Below are positions 19,208 to 28,489 of a DNA stretch of 64,000 nt, piece by piece (position 1 is the stretch's first letter; every line of letters begins with the position of its first letter). The DNA comes from Sandaracinus amylolyticus (GTDB lineage: Bacteria > Myxococcota_A > Polyangia > Polyangiales > Sandaracinaceae), in assembly GCF_000737325.1 (NCBI RefSeq), contig NZ_CP011125.1, forward strand, positions 5,332,001-5,396,000. The letters are read 5' to 3'. The notes below the pieces were generated by a model that saw only the letters and a list, made by a program, of their open reading frames with translations, did not search any database and had not been told where the DNA came from. The translations under genes were made by a program, and so were the position numbers.

Positions 19208-21655
19208 TCAGCGCCAGATCGCGTCGAGCGCGACGGTCGCCTGGTGCCTGCGTCCGGTGCTCGGCGTGACCGCGATCTCGAGCCGCGCGGTCTGGCCCAC
19301 ATCGGGCGTCGGGATCACGATTTCGTGCATCGCCGCGTCATCGCGCGCGGGCACCTCGAAGCGGCCGACCTCGCGCTCGTCGACACGCACCACGACGAGC
19401 GCGTCACCGCGCAGCCCGTCCGGGACGGCCCAGCGGATCGCGAGCTCGCGCCCGGCGCGCACGTCGTTCCAGATGACGCGCCGCTCCTGTCCCGAGCGAC
19501 CGGTGGGCACGACCATGAGCTCGCGCGCCTCGCCACCGACGCGCGGCGGATCCGACACTGCGAGCCCGACCATGCCGTAGAGCCCGCTGTCGAAGTGCGA
19601 GCACTCCCAGCTCATGTGCTCCCACGCGAGGAAGTCACACGGCACCTCGCCGTGCATCACGACGGCGCGGCGCACGCCCTCGGACGACGCGACGCGGAAC
19701 GGCTCGCGCGCCTGCACGCCACGACGCACGCCGCCGGTCACGAGCAGCACCACGATCGTCGCGAGCACGAGCGCTCCCGCGCGACGCGCGTCGATCGCGC
19801 GCGCTCGATCGGCTGCCCACGTCGCGAACGCATCGGCGCTCACCGCGGCGGGGGCCGCGAGCGCGATCGTCGTGATCGGCGCCCATGCGCCCGCGCGCGG
19901 AAGGACCGCGAACAGCGCGAGCGCGAGCAGCGCGAGGCCCGCACGCACGTCGCGTCGCGCGGCCAGCGCGATCCCCGGGATCGCGAGCACGAGCCACGGC
20001 GCGAGCAGACGGATCGCCGAAGGCTCGTCGAACGTGCGCGCGAGCATCGTGACCGCCGACGCGCCCTCTCCTTCGCTCGCGGGCGCGACGGCCCACACGA
20101 TCGCCGCGAGCGCGATCGCGACGCCGCCGATCGCGCGTCGATCCGCGCCCAGCCGCTCGAGGCCGAGCGCGAGCAGCGCGCTCACGATCAGCACCGGCCC
20201 GCCGGCGAGGCAGGCCTCGCGCACCTCGGGCACGAGCGCGCACGCACCGACCGCGAACGCGGCGATCGGCGAGGGCACCACGCGCTCGAGCATCCGCGTG
20301 ACGCGCGCCGCGAGCAGCCCCGCGACGATCACGTGGACCAGCACGACCGCGATCGCCGCGCTCGTGCCCTCGAGCCCGATCGCGCGCGCGACCTCCATCG
20401 CGCCTTCGCCCCACGCGCCCGCCCCGAGCGCGCGCGCCTCGGGGCGCGGACCGAACGGAAGCGCGACCAGCGCACCGCCCGCGACCGCGATCGCCGCGAC
20501 GAGCCCCGCGGTGCGCGGCGCATGCGACACCCGGCGCACCCGCATCGCGATCGTGCGCACGGCGCGCTCGACGACCTCGAGCGTCACCGCGATCGACGGC
20601 ACCAGCAGCGCGAGCGCGGGCCAGTGGAAGCGATGCCCTTCGTACGCGTACTTCGCGAACACGACGAGGCTCGCGCTCACACCGAGGATCGCGCCGATCG
20701 CGTGCAGCGGGCGACGTCGCAGGAGCACGAGCAGACCGGGCACCGCGAGCACCATCGCGGTGAACGTGTGGACCAGGCCGTAGTAGCCGCTCCACATGCG
20801 CTCGAACCCCTCGGCGAAGGGCGTCGCGAACGCGTCGAGGTGATCGGCGACGACCGGCCGGCCGCCCTGCGTCACCAGCGTACGGTTGTAGCCCGACCAC
20901 CAGGGCTTTCCGTACATCCACCAGTTGATCCCGGCGTACGTCAGCAGCGCGATCGTGCCGGCCGCGAGCGAGCGCCGCAGCGTCGTGCCGTCGCGTCGCT
21001 CCGCGATCGTCAGCACGAGCGCGGGCATCAGCATCAGCGCGGTGGGCTTGATGATCACGCAGAGCGCGATGCACGCGCCCGCGAGGACGCCGCGCCCCAC
21101 GAGCACCGCGGCGAGCCCCTGCGCGAACGCCGCGAGCATCAGCACGTCGACGCTGAAGTCGTAGGCCGACTGCAGGATCGCGGTGCCCATCACGAAGAGC
21201 GCCACCGCGAGCGCGGCAGGCGCCGGCGGCGCGTACGCGCGCGCGAAGCGGTAGAGGCCGCTCGCGATGAGCGCGAACATCAGGAGGTTCCACGCGAGCG
21301 TGCCCGGGAGCCCGACCGCGAAGTACACCGGGCTCGCGATCAGCGGGTGGATCCACGGGTGCTTCGGCCAGTGCTCTCCGCGCGCGCCGAGCGCGACGTT
21401 GCTCCAGCCCGGATCGAGATCGCGGTTCCAGCCGAGCGTGCCGGTGTACCAGGACGACGCGAACGCGTGCTGATCGAGCGTGAGGTCCTCGACGATCGTC
21501 GTCGCGACGTTCACGTAGAAGCGCCCGTCACGGAAGATCCACGTGTTCGCGTGGAGCTGCGGCATGACGCTCGCGACCGCCGCCGCGAGCGCGAGGACAC
21601 CGATCGCGATCGCGACGCGTGGGCTGGGATCGCGAGGATGAGGGCGAGCGGTCAT
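19208..21655 (-). CDS. Large polytopic membrane protein, GT-C-like
   Basis: 815 residues with about 18-20 hydrophobic segments and a C-terminal soluble beta-rich domain of about 190 residues (from about 630). The first external loop contains FRDGRFYVNV with Asp43, where GT-C glycosyltransferases carry their catalytic acid, and later loops contain HPWIHPLIASPVYF. The overall layout fits a mannosyltransferase-like or O-antigen/exopolysaccharide transferase, but there is no decisive motif. ATG 21655 is the only good start. It is the third such protein in the window (with 7027 and 12673). Confidence 0.6.
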   Translation of the reverse strand: MTARPHPRDPSPRVAIAIGVLALAAAVASVMPQLHANTWIFRDGRFYVNVATTIVEDLTLDQHAFASSWYTGTLGWNRDLDPGWSNVALGARGEHWPKHPWIHPLIASPVYFAVGLPGTLAWNLLMFALIASGLYRFARAYAPPAPAALAVALFVMGTAILQSAYDFSVDVLMLAAFAQGLAAVLVGRGVLAGACIALCVIIKPTALMLMPALVLTIAERRDGTTLRRSLAAGTIALLTYAGINWWMYGKPWWSGYNRTLVTQGGRPVVADHLDAFATPFAEGFERMWSGYYGLVHTFTAMVLAVPGLLVLLRRRPLHAIGAILGVSASLVVFAKYAYEGHRFHWPALALLVPSIAVTLEVVERAVRTIAMRVRRVSHAPRTAGLVAAIAVAGGALVALPFGPRPEARALGAGAWGEGAMEVARAIGLEGTSAAIAVVLVHVIVAGLLAARVTRMLERVVPSPIAAFAVGACALVPEVREACLAGGPVLIVSALLALGLERLGADRRAIGGVAIALAAIVWAVAPASEGEGASAVTMLARTFDEPSAIRLLAPWLVLAIPGIALAARRDVRAGLALLALALFAVLPRAGAWAPITTIALAAPAAVSADAFATWAADRARAIDARRAGALVLATIVVLLVTGGVRRGVQAREPFRVASSEGVRRAVVMHGEVPCDFLAWEHMSWECSHFDSGLYGMVGLAVSDPPRVGGEARELMVVPTGRSGQERRVIWNDVRAGRELAIRWAVPDGLRGDALVVVRVDEREVGRFEVPARDDAAMHEIVIPTPDVGQTARLEIAVTPSTGRRHQATVALDAIWR

Positions 21656-21706
21656 GCGCGCAGAGCGCGCGGACCATAACGCGCCGCCCTGACCGGCGCG
21701 ACCGTC

Positions 21707-22063
21707 TCAGGCGCCTTCGTAGCGCGCGCCGCTCGTGCAGGTCTCCATCACCTCGACGCGCGCGAGCTGCGGCAGGCGCGGCTTGGTGCGCGCCCAGATC
21801 CAGCGCGCGAGCAGCTCGCTCGTCGGGTTCGAGAGACCTTCGATCTCGTTCAGGTAGTAGTGATCGAGCTGCGCGCGCACCGGCTCGAACGCCTCGCGGA
21901 TCGTGTCGAAGTCGACGACCCAGCCGAGCTGCGGATCGAGCTCGCCGCGCACGGTCAGACGCACGCGGTACGAGTGGCCGTGCAGGCGCGCGCACTTGTG
22001 CTCGGGCGGGACGTTCGGCAGTCGGTGCGCGGCCTCGAACGAGAACTCTTTCCAGATCTCCAT
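21707..22063 (-). CDS. queD: 6-carboxy-5,6,7,8-tetrahydropterin synthase QueD
   Basis: 118 residues. Zinc ligands His13 (FEAAHRLP), His28 and His30 (RLHGHSY) and the catalytic Cys24 (EHKCARLHG) are all present, as is the VDFDTI region. QueD turns dihydroneopterin triphosphate into 6-carboxytetrahydropterin, the substrate of QueE, on the path to preQ0 and queuosine. Its ATG overlaps the queE stop (TGATG), so translation is coupled. No queC is seen in this window. Confidence 0.93.
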   Translation of the reverse strand: MEIWKEFSFEAAHRLPNVPPEHKCARLHGHSYRVRLTVRGELDPQLGWVVDFDTIREAFEPVRAQLDHYYLNEIEGLSNPTSELLARWIWARTKPRLPQLARVEVMETCTSGARYEGA

Positions 22064-22716
22064 CACGGGATCCCCAACAGCTTGTGGGTCTGGAGGCTGA
22101 GGCTCCAGCGCGGGTGCGCGAGGCAGTGCTCGATCGCGCGCTTCGTGCTCGTGCTCGTGCTCCGCGCGCCCGGTCCGACCAGCGTGCGATCGTCCATCGG
22201 CTGCAGGTAGAAGTGCTCGAAGCGCAGCGACTCGAGCGACGCCGGGTCGAGCCCTTCCTGCGGGAAGACGAGCTTCAGCTCGTGCCCCTCGCGCACCACG
22301 AGCTCCGAGCCCGCCTTCGGGCTCACGCAGATCCAGTCGATGCCGGGCGGCACCTCGATCGTGCCGTTCGTCTCGATCGCGATCTCGAACCCGCGCGCGT
22401 GCAGCGCGCCGATCGCCGCCGCGTCGAGCTGCAGCAGCGGCTCGCCTCCGGTGCACACGACGTACGGCGCGCCGCCGCCCGGCCACTTGGACGCGACCGC
22501 GTCGGCGAGCGCATCGGCATCCGCGAAGCGCCCACCGCCGACGCCGTCGATGCCCACGAAGTCGGTGTCGCAGAACTGGCAGACGGCGCGCGCGCGATCC
22601 TGCTCGCGGCCCGTCCACAGGTTGCAGCCCGCGAAGCGGCAGAACACGGCGGGACGACCGGCGCGCGCGCCCTCGCCCTGCAGCGTGTAGAAGATCTCCT
22701 TGACCGAGTAGGCCAT
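22063..22716 (-). CDS. queE: 7-carboxy-7-deazaguanine synthase QueE
   Basis: 217 residues. The iron-sulfur cysteines are spaced C31-x14-C46-x2-C49 (FAGCNLW to VCQFCDTDF), the expanded radical-SAM loop typical of one QueE branch rather than the CxxxCxxC of most radical SAM enzymes. IFYTLQGEGARAGRPAVFCRF at the N-terminus (core LQGEG) and CTGGEPLLQLD are also diagnostic. QueE rearranges 6-carboxytetrahydropterin to 7-carboxy-7-deazaguanine. It lies upstream of and overlaps queD. About 230 bp separate its start from the divergent lipoprotein gene. Confidence 0.95.
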   Translation of the reverse strand: MAYSVKEIFYTLQGEGARAGRPAVFCRFAGCNLWTGREQDRARAVCQFCDTDFVGIDGVGGGRFADADALADAVASKWPGGGAPYVVCTGGEPLLQLDAAAIGALHARGFEIAIETNGTIEVPPGIDWICVSPKAGSELVVREGHELKLVFPQEGLDPASLESLRFEHFYLQPMDDRTLVGPGARSTSTSTKRAIEHCLAHPRWSLSLQTHKLLGIP

Positions 22717-22948
22717 CGCGGGGCGGAGGGTGTAGCGCCGCGCGCCACCGGGCGCGAGGGGCCTGCTCACGGCGAGCACACGGTCGGATTCGCCGCTCCG
22801 CGAGCCTTCACCGCGCGACGTTGTGGGGCATCGAGGAGCGTCGATGAGGTCGTGTGCGCACTCGCGCGACGTAGCGCAGGGCCACGCGGCGAGTCGGACG
22901 ATCACTTCTTCCTTCGACGGGGAGCTCGAAACGAGTGGAGGGCTACAG

Positions 22949-24565
22949 ATGGACAAGCGAAGGGGGAGGCGGGCGCGCTCGATGGCGCTCGCGGGGTGCA
23001 TGCTCGCGCTCGCCGCGTGCAGCGCGGCCGAGCCGGCACCGGTCGGTGTCGCCGTCGAGTCGGTGCACGACGAGGGGCTCTTCGAGCTCGATCGCAACGC
23101 CGTCGGCGGCGCGGAGGACGGCGACGACTGGGACGACGTCAACCTCCCGCTGCCCGGCGGCGACGGGGGCGACGCGTTCGATCACACGGGCGTGCTCCCC
23201 GACGGCAGCGGTCAGACGATCTTCCGCGGCGGCGGGAGCAAGGACGACCTCGACATCACGGGATGGCGTCATCGCGCGAGCGGTCCGGTGCCCGACAAGG
23301 ACGACATCACGAACGCCTACGCCGCGGCTTACATCGACGAGGACTCGGGCGACACGATCCTCTACTTCGGCATGGACCGCGTCGACACCGCGGGCGACGC
23401 GAACATGGGCTTCTGGTTCTTCCAGCAGAGCGTGACCGCGAACGCCGACGGCACGTTCGACGGCGAGCACACGGTGGGCGACCTGCTCGTGCAGATCGAC
23501 TACTCGAACGGCGGCACGGTGCCCAACGTGCGCGTGCTCGTGTGGGTCGGCACCGGAGGCGAGATCAACGGCACGCTCGACGTGTTCTTCGAGGGCAGCG
23601 CCGACTGCCTGAGCCCGTCGCAGGACACCGTCTGCGCCACCACGAACGTCGTGGAGGCCGCCTCGCCGTGGACGTACGTCCAGAAGGGCGAGACCGCCGA
23701 CGGCCCGTTCCCGCCGCTCTCGTTCGTCGAAGGCGGCGTCAACATCAGCGAGGTGTTCGCGGGCGCGGAGAACGGCGCGCCCTGCTTCTCGTCGTTCATG
23801 GCGACGACGCGCGCGTCGACCAGCGTCGACGCGGTGCTCAAGGACTGGGTCCTCGGCGCGTTCGAGGCGTGCGGCATCGAGATCACGAAGACGTGCGATC
23901 AGGGCCGCCTCAACGAGGCGGGCACCGGGTTCGTCTTCGACTACCACATCACCGTCACGAACATCGGCGGCGGCCTGCTGCACGACGTGACGATCACGGA
24001 CGACCTCGCGGGCACCACCACGACGCTCGAAGATCCGCTCGGCGCGACCCCGGTCACGATCGACGGCTCGTTCGAGAGCGCGGAGAACGGCCCCTTCACG
24101 AACACGGCGAGCGTGACGGCCGCGGCGGTGCCGGGAGGTGAGGTCGTCGCGGAGGACGAGACGAGCGACGTCTGCGAAGCGGCGGACACCAACCCCGCGG
24201 TCACCGTGAGCAAGGTGTGCGAGCCGCGGCTCGCGGAGATCGGCGGTCAGGTGGTCGTGCTGATCGATGGCTCGGGTCAGGTCTGCAACACGGGCGACGT
24301 CCCGCTCGCGGGCATCACGGTCACGGACGACTGCGGGAGCGGGCCTTCGCAGACCGACACGATCGCGTCGCTCGCCGTCGGTGCGTGCGCCGACTGGGAG
24401 GTCACCTGCACGCCGAGCGAGTCGAACGCCGACCCCGAGCTGGCGGAGTTCTCGGACACCGCGAGCGTGACCGCGACGCCGACCGTCGGCGACACGACGC
24501 CGGTCACCGACTCGAGCGACCTCGCGACGTGCGCGCTCTGCCCGGAGCCGACGACGCCGGGCTGA
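22949..24565 (+). CDS. Surface lipoprotein with DUF11-like repeats
   Basis: 538 residues. ATG 22949 follows gtggaggg. The lipobox is MLALAACS with Cys24. The first 290 or so residues form a beta-rich domain (GGDGGDAFDHTG, DTILYFGMDRVD, NMGFWFFQQS) of no named family. The last 230 residues are at least two DUF11-like Ig modules (FDYHITVTNIGGGLLHDVTI, VCNTGDVPLAGITVTDDCG; cores ITVTNIGGG and ITVTDDCG). Such modules are structural and found in large surface proteins. It is AT-poor like its neighbours and has a good independent start. The role is likely surface adhesion or scaffolding. Confidence 0.75.
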   Translation: MDKRRGRRARSMALAGCMLALAACSAAEPAPVGVAVESVHDEGLFELDRNAVGGAEDGDDWDDVNLPLPGGDGGDAFDHTGVLPDGSGQTIFRGGGSKDDLDITGWRHRASGPVPDKDDITNAYAAAYIDEDSGDTILYFGMDRVDTAGDANMGFWFFQQSVTANADGTFDGEHTVGDLLVQIDYSNGGTVPNVRVLVWVGTGGEINGTLDVFFEGSADCLSPSQDTVCATTNVVEAASPWTYVQKGETADGPFPPLSFVEGGVNISEVFAGAENGAPCFSSFMATTRASTSVDAVLKDWVLGAFEACGIEITKTCDQGRLNEAGTGFVFDYHITVTNIGGGLLHDVTITDDLAGTTTTLEDPLGATPVTIDGSFESAENGPFTNTASVTAAAVPGGEVVAEDETSDVCEAADTNPAVTVSKVCEPRLAEIGGQVVVLIDGSGQVCNTGDVPLAGITVTDDCGSGPSQTDTIASLAVGACADWEVTCTPSESNADPELAEFSDTASVTATPTVGDTTPVTDSSDLATCALCPEPTTPG

Positions 24566-24626
24566 GGACGCGGTGATGCGATCGGAGGGCGGGAGTGCTC
24601 GCGCGCTCCGGCCCTTCGTCGTTCCG

Positions 24627-25616
24627 TCAGTGCCCGGTCTGCTGCCGGAGCAGCGTGCGCGAGCCTTCGTACTCGAGCGCCTGCGGCAGCAGGTAGAAGT
24701 TCTGCGGGTCCACCGCGCGCGGCCACAGCGTCGTGCCGAGCTGCACCCGCGTGCTGTCGATCGCGCTCGTCTGCATGAGCGTCGCGATCTGCTGGCAGCT
24801 CAGCGTCACGCCGCCGCTCGCGAGATCCCGCGCGAGCGCCGTCTGCGCGTACGTGCGCGTGTCGCGGCGGAAGCGCTGCACGAGATCCTGGAACTGCGGC
24901 TCGGGCATGCCGACGACGATCACCGGCGCACCGCCCTGCCCTGCCTGCGCGCCGCCGCTGCCGCTCGTCCCGGTGCCCTCTTCCGCGTCGGCGCGCGTCG
25001 CCGCGCCCACGGGATCGACCATCTCCTGGCATGCCGTGCTGTTGCCGAGATCGCACGCCTGACGCAGCAGCGCGGCCATGCGCTGGTAGTCGCGCGCGAC
25101 GCCCATCGCGCGCCCGTAGATGTACGCGACCTCGCGGCACGCATCGGCGTGGCGCATGCCGCACGCACGCTCGTAGTACGACTGGCCCGTCGGCCAGCTC
25201 ACGGGCACGCCCTGCCCCGTCCAGTACAGCGTGCCGAGGTCGTAGCAGCCGAGCGCATACCCGCCGGTGCACGCCATCGCGTAGAAGCGGTGCGACTCCG
25301 AGAGGCTCGTGGGCACGCCGTGCCCGGGGCTCTGCTGGTGGATCCACCCCATCGCGCGGCACGAGCGCATGTCGCCGCCGTTGCACCCGTAGCGATAGAG
25401 CTGCGCGGCCATCTCGAAGCTCACCGCGACGCTCGTGCCCTCGTGGTACGCGTCGCCCGCGAACGCGCAGCGATCGAAGCGGCCCGCGTAACAGGCCTGC
25501 GCGTCGGCGAGCGCCTCCTGCGCGGAGGCAGGCGAGACCGACGCCGTCGCGAGCGCGATCACGAGCGCCGAGATCCCGAGGGCCACCTTCGCGCCCGTCG
25601 CCTGCGTTGCCGTCAC
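24627..25616 (-). CDS. Secreted Sel1-repeat protein with C-terminal DUF4476 domain
   Basis: GTG 25616 follows aggagga; the product has 329 residues. A signal peptide ends at ASVSPASAQ. Several Sel1-like helical repeats follow, each with paired Cys (AACTGGYALGCYDLGTLYWTG, core GCYDLGTLYW; DACREVAYIYG; ACDLGNSTACQEM). The paired Cys are probably disulfides, as in secreted Sel1 proteins of the HcpA type. A Gly/Ala linker leads to a DUF4476 domain (SCQQIATLMQT, then LWPRAVDPQNFYLL and GSRTLLRQ). Such proteins usually act as adaptors or stabilisers in the periplasm. It is convergent with the DUF11-like gene. Confidence 0.8.
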   Translation of the reverse strand: MTATQATGAKVALGISALVIALATASVSPASAQEALADAQACYAGRFDRCAFAGDAYHEGTSVAVSFEMAAQLYRYGCNGGDMRSCRAMGWIHQQSPGHGVPTSLSESHRFYAMACTGGYALGCYDLGTLYWTGQGVPVSWPTGQSYYERACGMRHADACREVAYIYGRAMGVARDYQRMAALLRQACDLGNSTACQEMVDPVGAATRADAEEGTGTSGSGGAQAGQGGAPVIVVGMPEPQFQDLVQRFRRDTRTYAQTALARDLASGGVTLSCQQIATLMQTSAIDSTRVQLGTTLWPRAVDPQNFYLLPQALEYEGSRTLLRQQTGH

Positions 25617-25800
25617 CGCGCGTCCTCCTGCTCCGGGGCGCGAAATTCTCACAACGGCGCGACCGCGCCAAGTGTGCACTCGCGATGCAGCCCTGGCGGA
25701 ATGCCCATTTCTTCGGGCGTTTCACGGATTCGCGCGCACCGTCGCCCACGAGGTGCGCGACCGAGCACGCGTGCTCCGAACGCCTGGTACATTGCGCCGC

Positions 25801-27198
25801 GTGCGCGTCCGACTCGCGTTCCGAAGCGGCACGATCGAGGTGCACGGGCTGCCCGAGGGCACACCCGCGCTGCCGGCGACGTGCGTGTGGGACGCGCGGA
25901 CGCGATCACACCGCGCGCCCGGCATCGCGTACGCCGACGTCGTGCTCGCGCTCAAGGCCGCGGAGATCGAGGTCGACGACGACGCGCGCGCGTACGAGGA
26001 GATCGACGCGGCCCCCGTGATCCAGCGCGAGCCGCGGCCCTACCAGCGCGAGGCGATCGCGGCGTGGAAGCGGGCGCGCGGGCGCGGCGTGGTCGTGCTC
26101 CCGACCGGCGCGGGCAAGACGCACGTCGCGGTGATGGGCATCGAGCTGTGGAAGCGATCGACGCTCGTGATCGCGCCGACGCTCGACCTCGTGCGCCAGT
26201 GGTACGACCTGCTGCGCTCGACGTTCGATCGCGAGATCGGCCTCGTCGGCGGCGGCGAGCACGACGTGCAGCCGATCACGGTGACGACCTACGACTCGGC
26301 GTACATGCACGTCGAGCACATCGGGAACCGCTTCGGGCTCGTGGTGTTCGACGAGTGCCACCACCTGCCGGGCCCGACCTACGCGCTCGCGGCGCAGCTC
26401 GCGATCGCGCCGTTCCGCCTCGGGCTCACCGCGACGCCGGAGCGCGCGGACGGACGCGAGACGCTGCTCGACGAGCTGATCGGCAAGACCGTCTATCGAC
26501 GCGACATCGTCGAGCTCTCGGGCGAGTTCCTCGCGGACTACGACGTGGTGCGCATCCCGGTGCACCTCACGCCCGAGGAGCGCGACGAGTACGAGGCCGA
26601 GCGCAGCGTCTACCGCGCGTTCCTCGCGAAGAGCGGCATCCGCATGAGCCAGCCCGACGGCTGGGGGAAGTTCATCATGCTCTCCGCGCGCAGCGCCGAG
26701 GGCCACCGCGCGATGCAGGCGTACCGACGCCAGCGCGAGCTCGCGCTCACCGCGCCCGCGAAGCTCGACTGGGTCGAGCGCCTCCTGCACCTGCACCGCA
26801 ACGACCGCGCGATCCTCTTCACGCAGGACAACGCGACCTGCTACGCGCTGTCGCGACGGTTCCTAATCCCCGCGATCACGCACCAGACGAAGGTGAAGGA
26901 GCGCAGCGCGATCCTCGCCGGACTGTCCGACGGCACGTACTCCGCGGTCGCGACGAGCAAGGTGCTCAACGAGGGCGTCGACGTGCCGGACGCGAACGTC
27001 GCGATCGTCGTGTCGGGATCGGGCTCGGTGCGCGAGCACGTGCAGCGCCTCGGCCGCGTGCTGCGCAAGAAAGAAGGCAAGCTCGCGACGCTCTACGAGC
27101 TCGTCACCGCCGACACCGGCGAGGCGTACACGAGCGAGCGCCGTCGCGATCACAGCGCGTACTCGCAGAGCGGTCGCGTGCGCTCGTTCCGAGGCTGA
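25801..27198 (+). CDS. XPB/Ssl2-like superfamily 2 DNA helicase
   Basis: 465 residues from GTG 25801; TTG 25792 is an alternative start. Walker A is PTGAGKT (101-107), motif II is DECH (184-187), motif III is GLTATPERAD, and motif VI is QRLGRVLRKK. The short N-terminal part and the run LGLTATPERADGRETLLDEL, shortened here to its core, are as in archaeal and bacterial XPB helicases. XPB unwinds DNA in nucleotide excision repair. The gene is followed after one base by a Bax1/DUF790 gene, the known archaeal XPB partner, so the two very likely act as a helicase-nuclease complex. It is divergent from the Sel1 gene. Confidence 0.9.
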   Translation: MRVRLAFRSGTIEVHGLPEGTPALPATCVWDARTRSHRAPGIAYADVVLALKAAEIEVDDDARAYEEIDAAPVIQREPRPYQREAIAAWKRARGRGVVVLPTGAGKTHVAVMGIELWKRSTLVIAPTLDLVRQWYDLLRSTFDREIGLVGGGEHDVQPITVTTYDSAYMHVEHIGNRFGLVVFDECHHLPGPTYALAAQLAIAPFRLGLTATPERADGRETLLDELIGKTVYRRDIVELSGEFLADYDVVRIPVHLTPEERDEYEAERSVYRAFLAKSGIRMSQPDGWGKFIMLSARSAEGHRAMQAYRRQRELALTAPAKLDWVERLLHLHRNDRAILFTQDNATCYALSRRFLIPAITHQTKVKERSAILAGLSDGTYSAVATSKVLNEGVDVPDANVAIVVSGSGSVREHVQRLGRVLRKKEGKLATLYELVTADTGEAYTSERRRDHSAYSQSGRVRSFRG

Positions 27199-27199
27199 G

Positions 27200-28426
27200 A
27201 TGCTCACGCCCGACTTGGTCCATGCCCGCAGGCAGAAGGACGAGCTCAAGCTCGTGGGGCTCGGCGCGCGACGCGAGCAGGCGATGGAGCTCGCGGAGAT
27301 GGTCGTCGAGCTCGCGAAGGAGCACGTCGGTCGCCCGCGCGAGGAGCTCGAGCAGGCGTGGCAGGCGATCGAGGTCGAGCCGCGCGATCGCAAGCTGCTC
27401 GACGGGATGACGAAGCTCGTCGAGGACGCGCTCGTCTTCGACAGCGAGGTGGGCGACGACGCGCCCGCGCTGCGCGCCGAGGTGTTCCGTCGCGCGACCG
27501 AGGCGCGTCGTGCGCTCGGCGACGACGCGCTGCTCGATCGCTCCTCGGTGCTCGCCGACGTCGCGACGAAGCACGGCATGGACCCGGAGACGCTCGACCG
27601 CGCGCTCTATGGCGATCTCCGCAGCGCGCACCTCTTGCGCGAAGTGCGCGCGCCCGGCCCGCGCGCGCTCGTCGAGGGCTACGACCTCGCGCAGGCGCAG
27701 GCCGTGCTGCTGCGCGCGACGAAGGTCGTCGCGATCCTCGAGGACATCGAGCCCGCCGCGATGCGCGCGCTCTTCCGCAAGCTGAAGTTCTTGCGGCTGC
27801 TCTACTCGATCCGCGCCGAGGGCCCGGGCAAGTGGCGGCTCGACATCGACGGGCCGTTCAGCCTGTTCGAGTCGGTCACGAAGTACGGCCTCGCGCTCGC
27901 GCTCGCGCTGCCCGCGATCGCATCGAGCGGCACGCATCGCGTCGTCGCGGACGTGCGCTGGGGCAAGGAGCGCCTGCCGCTGCGCTTCGTGATGGAAGGA
28001 TCGGCGCTGGGCTCGCCGAAGGAGCGAGGCCGCGACGAGATCCCCGCGCGCCTGAGCGACGAGGCCGAGGCGCTGCGCGCGCGCATCGAGGAGAAAGGCG
28101 GCGCGTGGCGCGCCGAGGTCGCGGACGTGATCCTCGATCTTCCGGGCGTCGGCGCGTGCGTGCCCGACCTCGTGTGCACGCACCGCGCGAGCGGCGCGCG
28201 CGTGCTCGTCGAGGTGATGGGCTACTGGAGCCGCGACGCGGTGTGGAAGCGCGTGGAGCTCGCCGAGAAGGGCCTGTCCGAGCCGGTGCTCTTCTGCGTC
28301 AGCGAGCGCCTCCGCGTGAGCGAGGCCGTGCTCCCCGACGACGCGCCCGCCGCGCTCCTGGTGTTCAAGGGCGTGATCCCGATCGGCGCGCTGCTCGAGA
28401 AGCTCGAAGCGCTGCGCCGCCGCTGA
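27200..28426 (+). CDS. Bax1-like (DUF790) nuclease, partner of the XPB-like helicase
   Basis: 408 residues. ATG 27200 starts two bases after the helicase stop. DUF790 hallmarks are YDLAQAQAVLLRA (161-173), KWRLDIDGPFSLF (211-223) and TKYGLALA. The C-terminal nuclease-like part shows VPDLVCTH (321-328) and VLVEVMGYW (335-343), which match the acidic core of a PD-(D/E)xK-type fold. In archaea Bax1 binds XPB and cuts single-stranded DNA near the junction that XPB opens. An equal role here is inferred from gene order and motifs. Confidence 0.85.
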   Translation: MLTPDLVHARRQKDELKLVGLGARREQAMELAEMVVELAKEHVGRPREELEQAWQAIEVEPRDRKLLDGMTKLVEDALVFDSEVGDDAPALRAEVFRRATEARRALGDDALLDRSSVLADVATKHGMDPETLDRALYGDLRSAHLLREVRAPGPRALVEGYDLAQAQAVLLRATKVVAILEDIEPAAMRALFRKLKFLRLLYSIRAEGPGKWRLDIDGPFSLFESVTKYGLALALALPAIASSGTHRVVADVRWGKERLPLRFVMEGSALGSPKERGRDEIPARLSDEAEALRARIEEKGGAWRAEVADVILDLPGVGACVPDLVCTHRASGARVLVEVMGYWSRDAVWKRVELAEKGLSEPVLFCVSERLRVSEAVLPDDAPAALLVFKGVIPIGALLEKLEALRRR

Positions 28427-28489
28427 GCGTCCGGGGGAGGGATTGACGGCGGACCGCGATCTGGCGCCCTCTCTACGGGAGAGGTGCCG

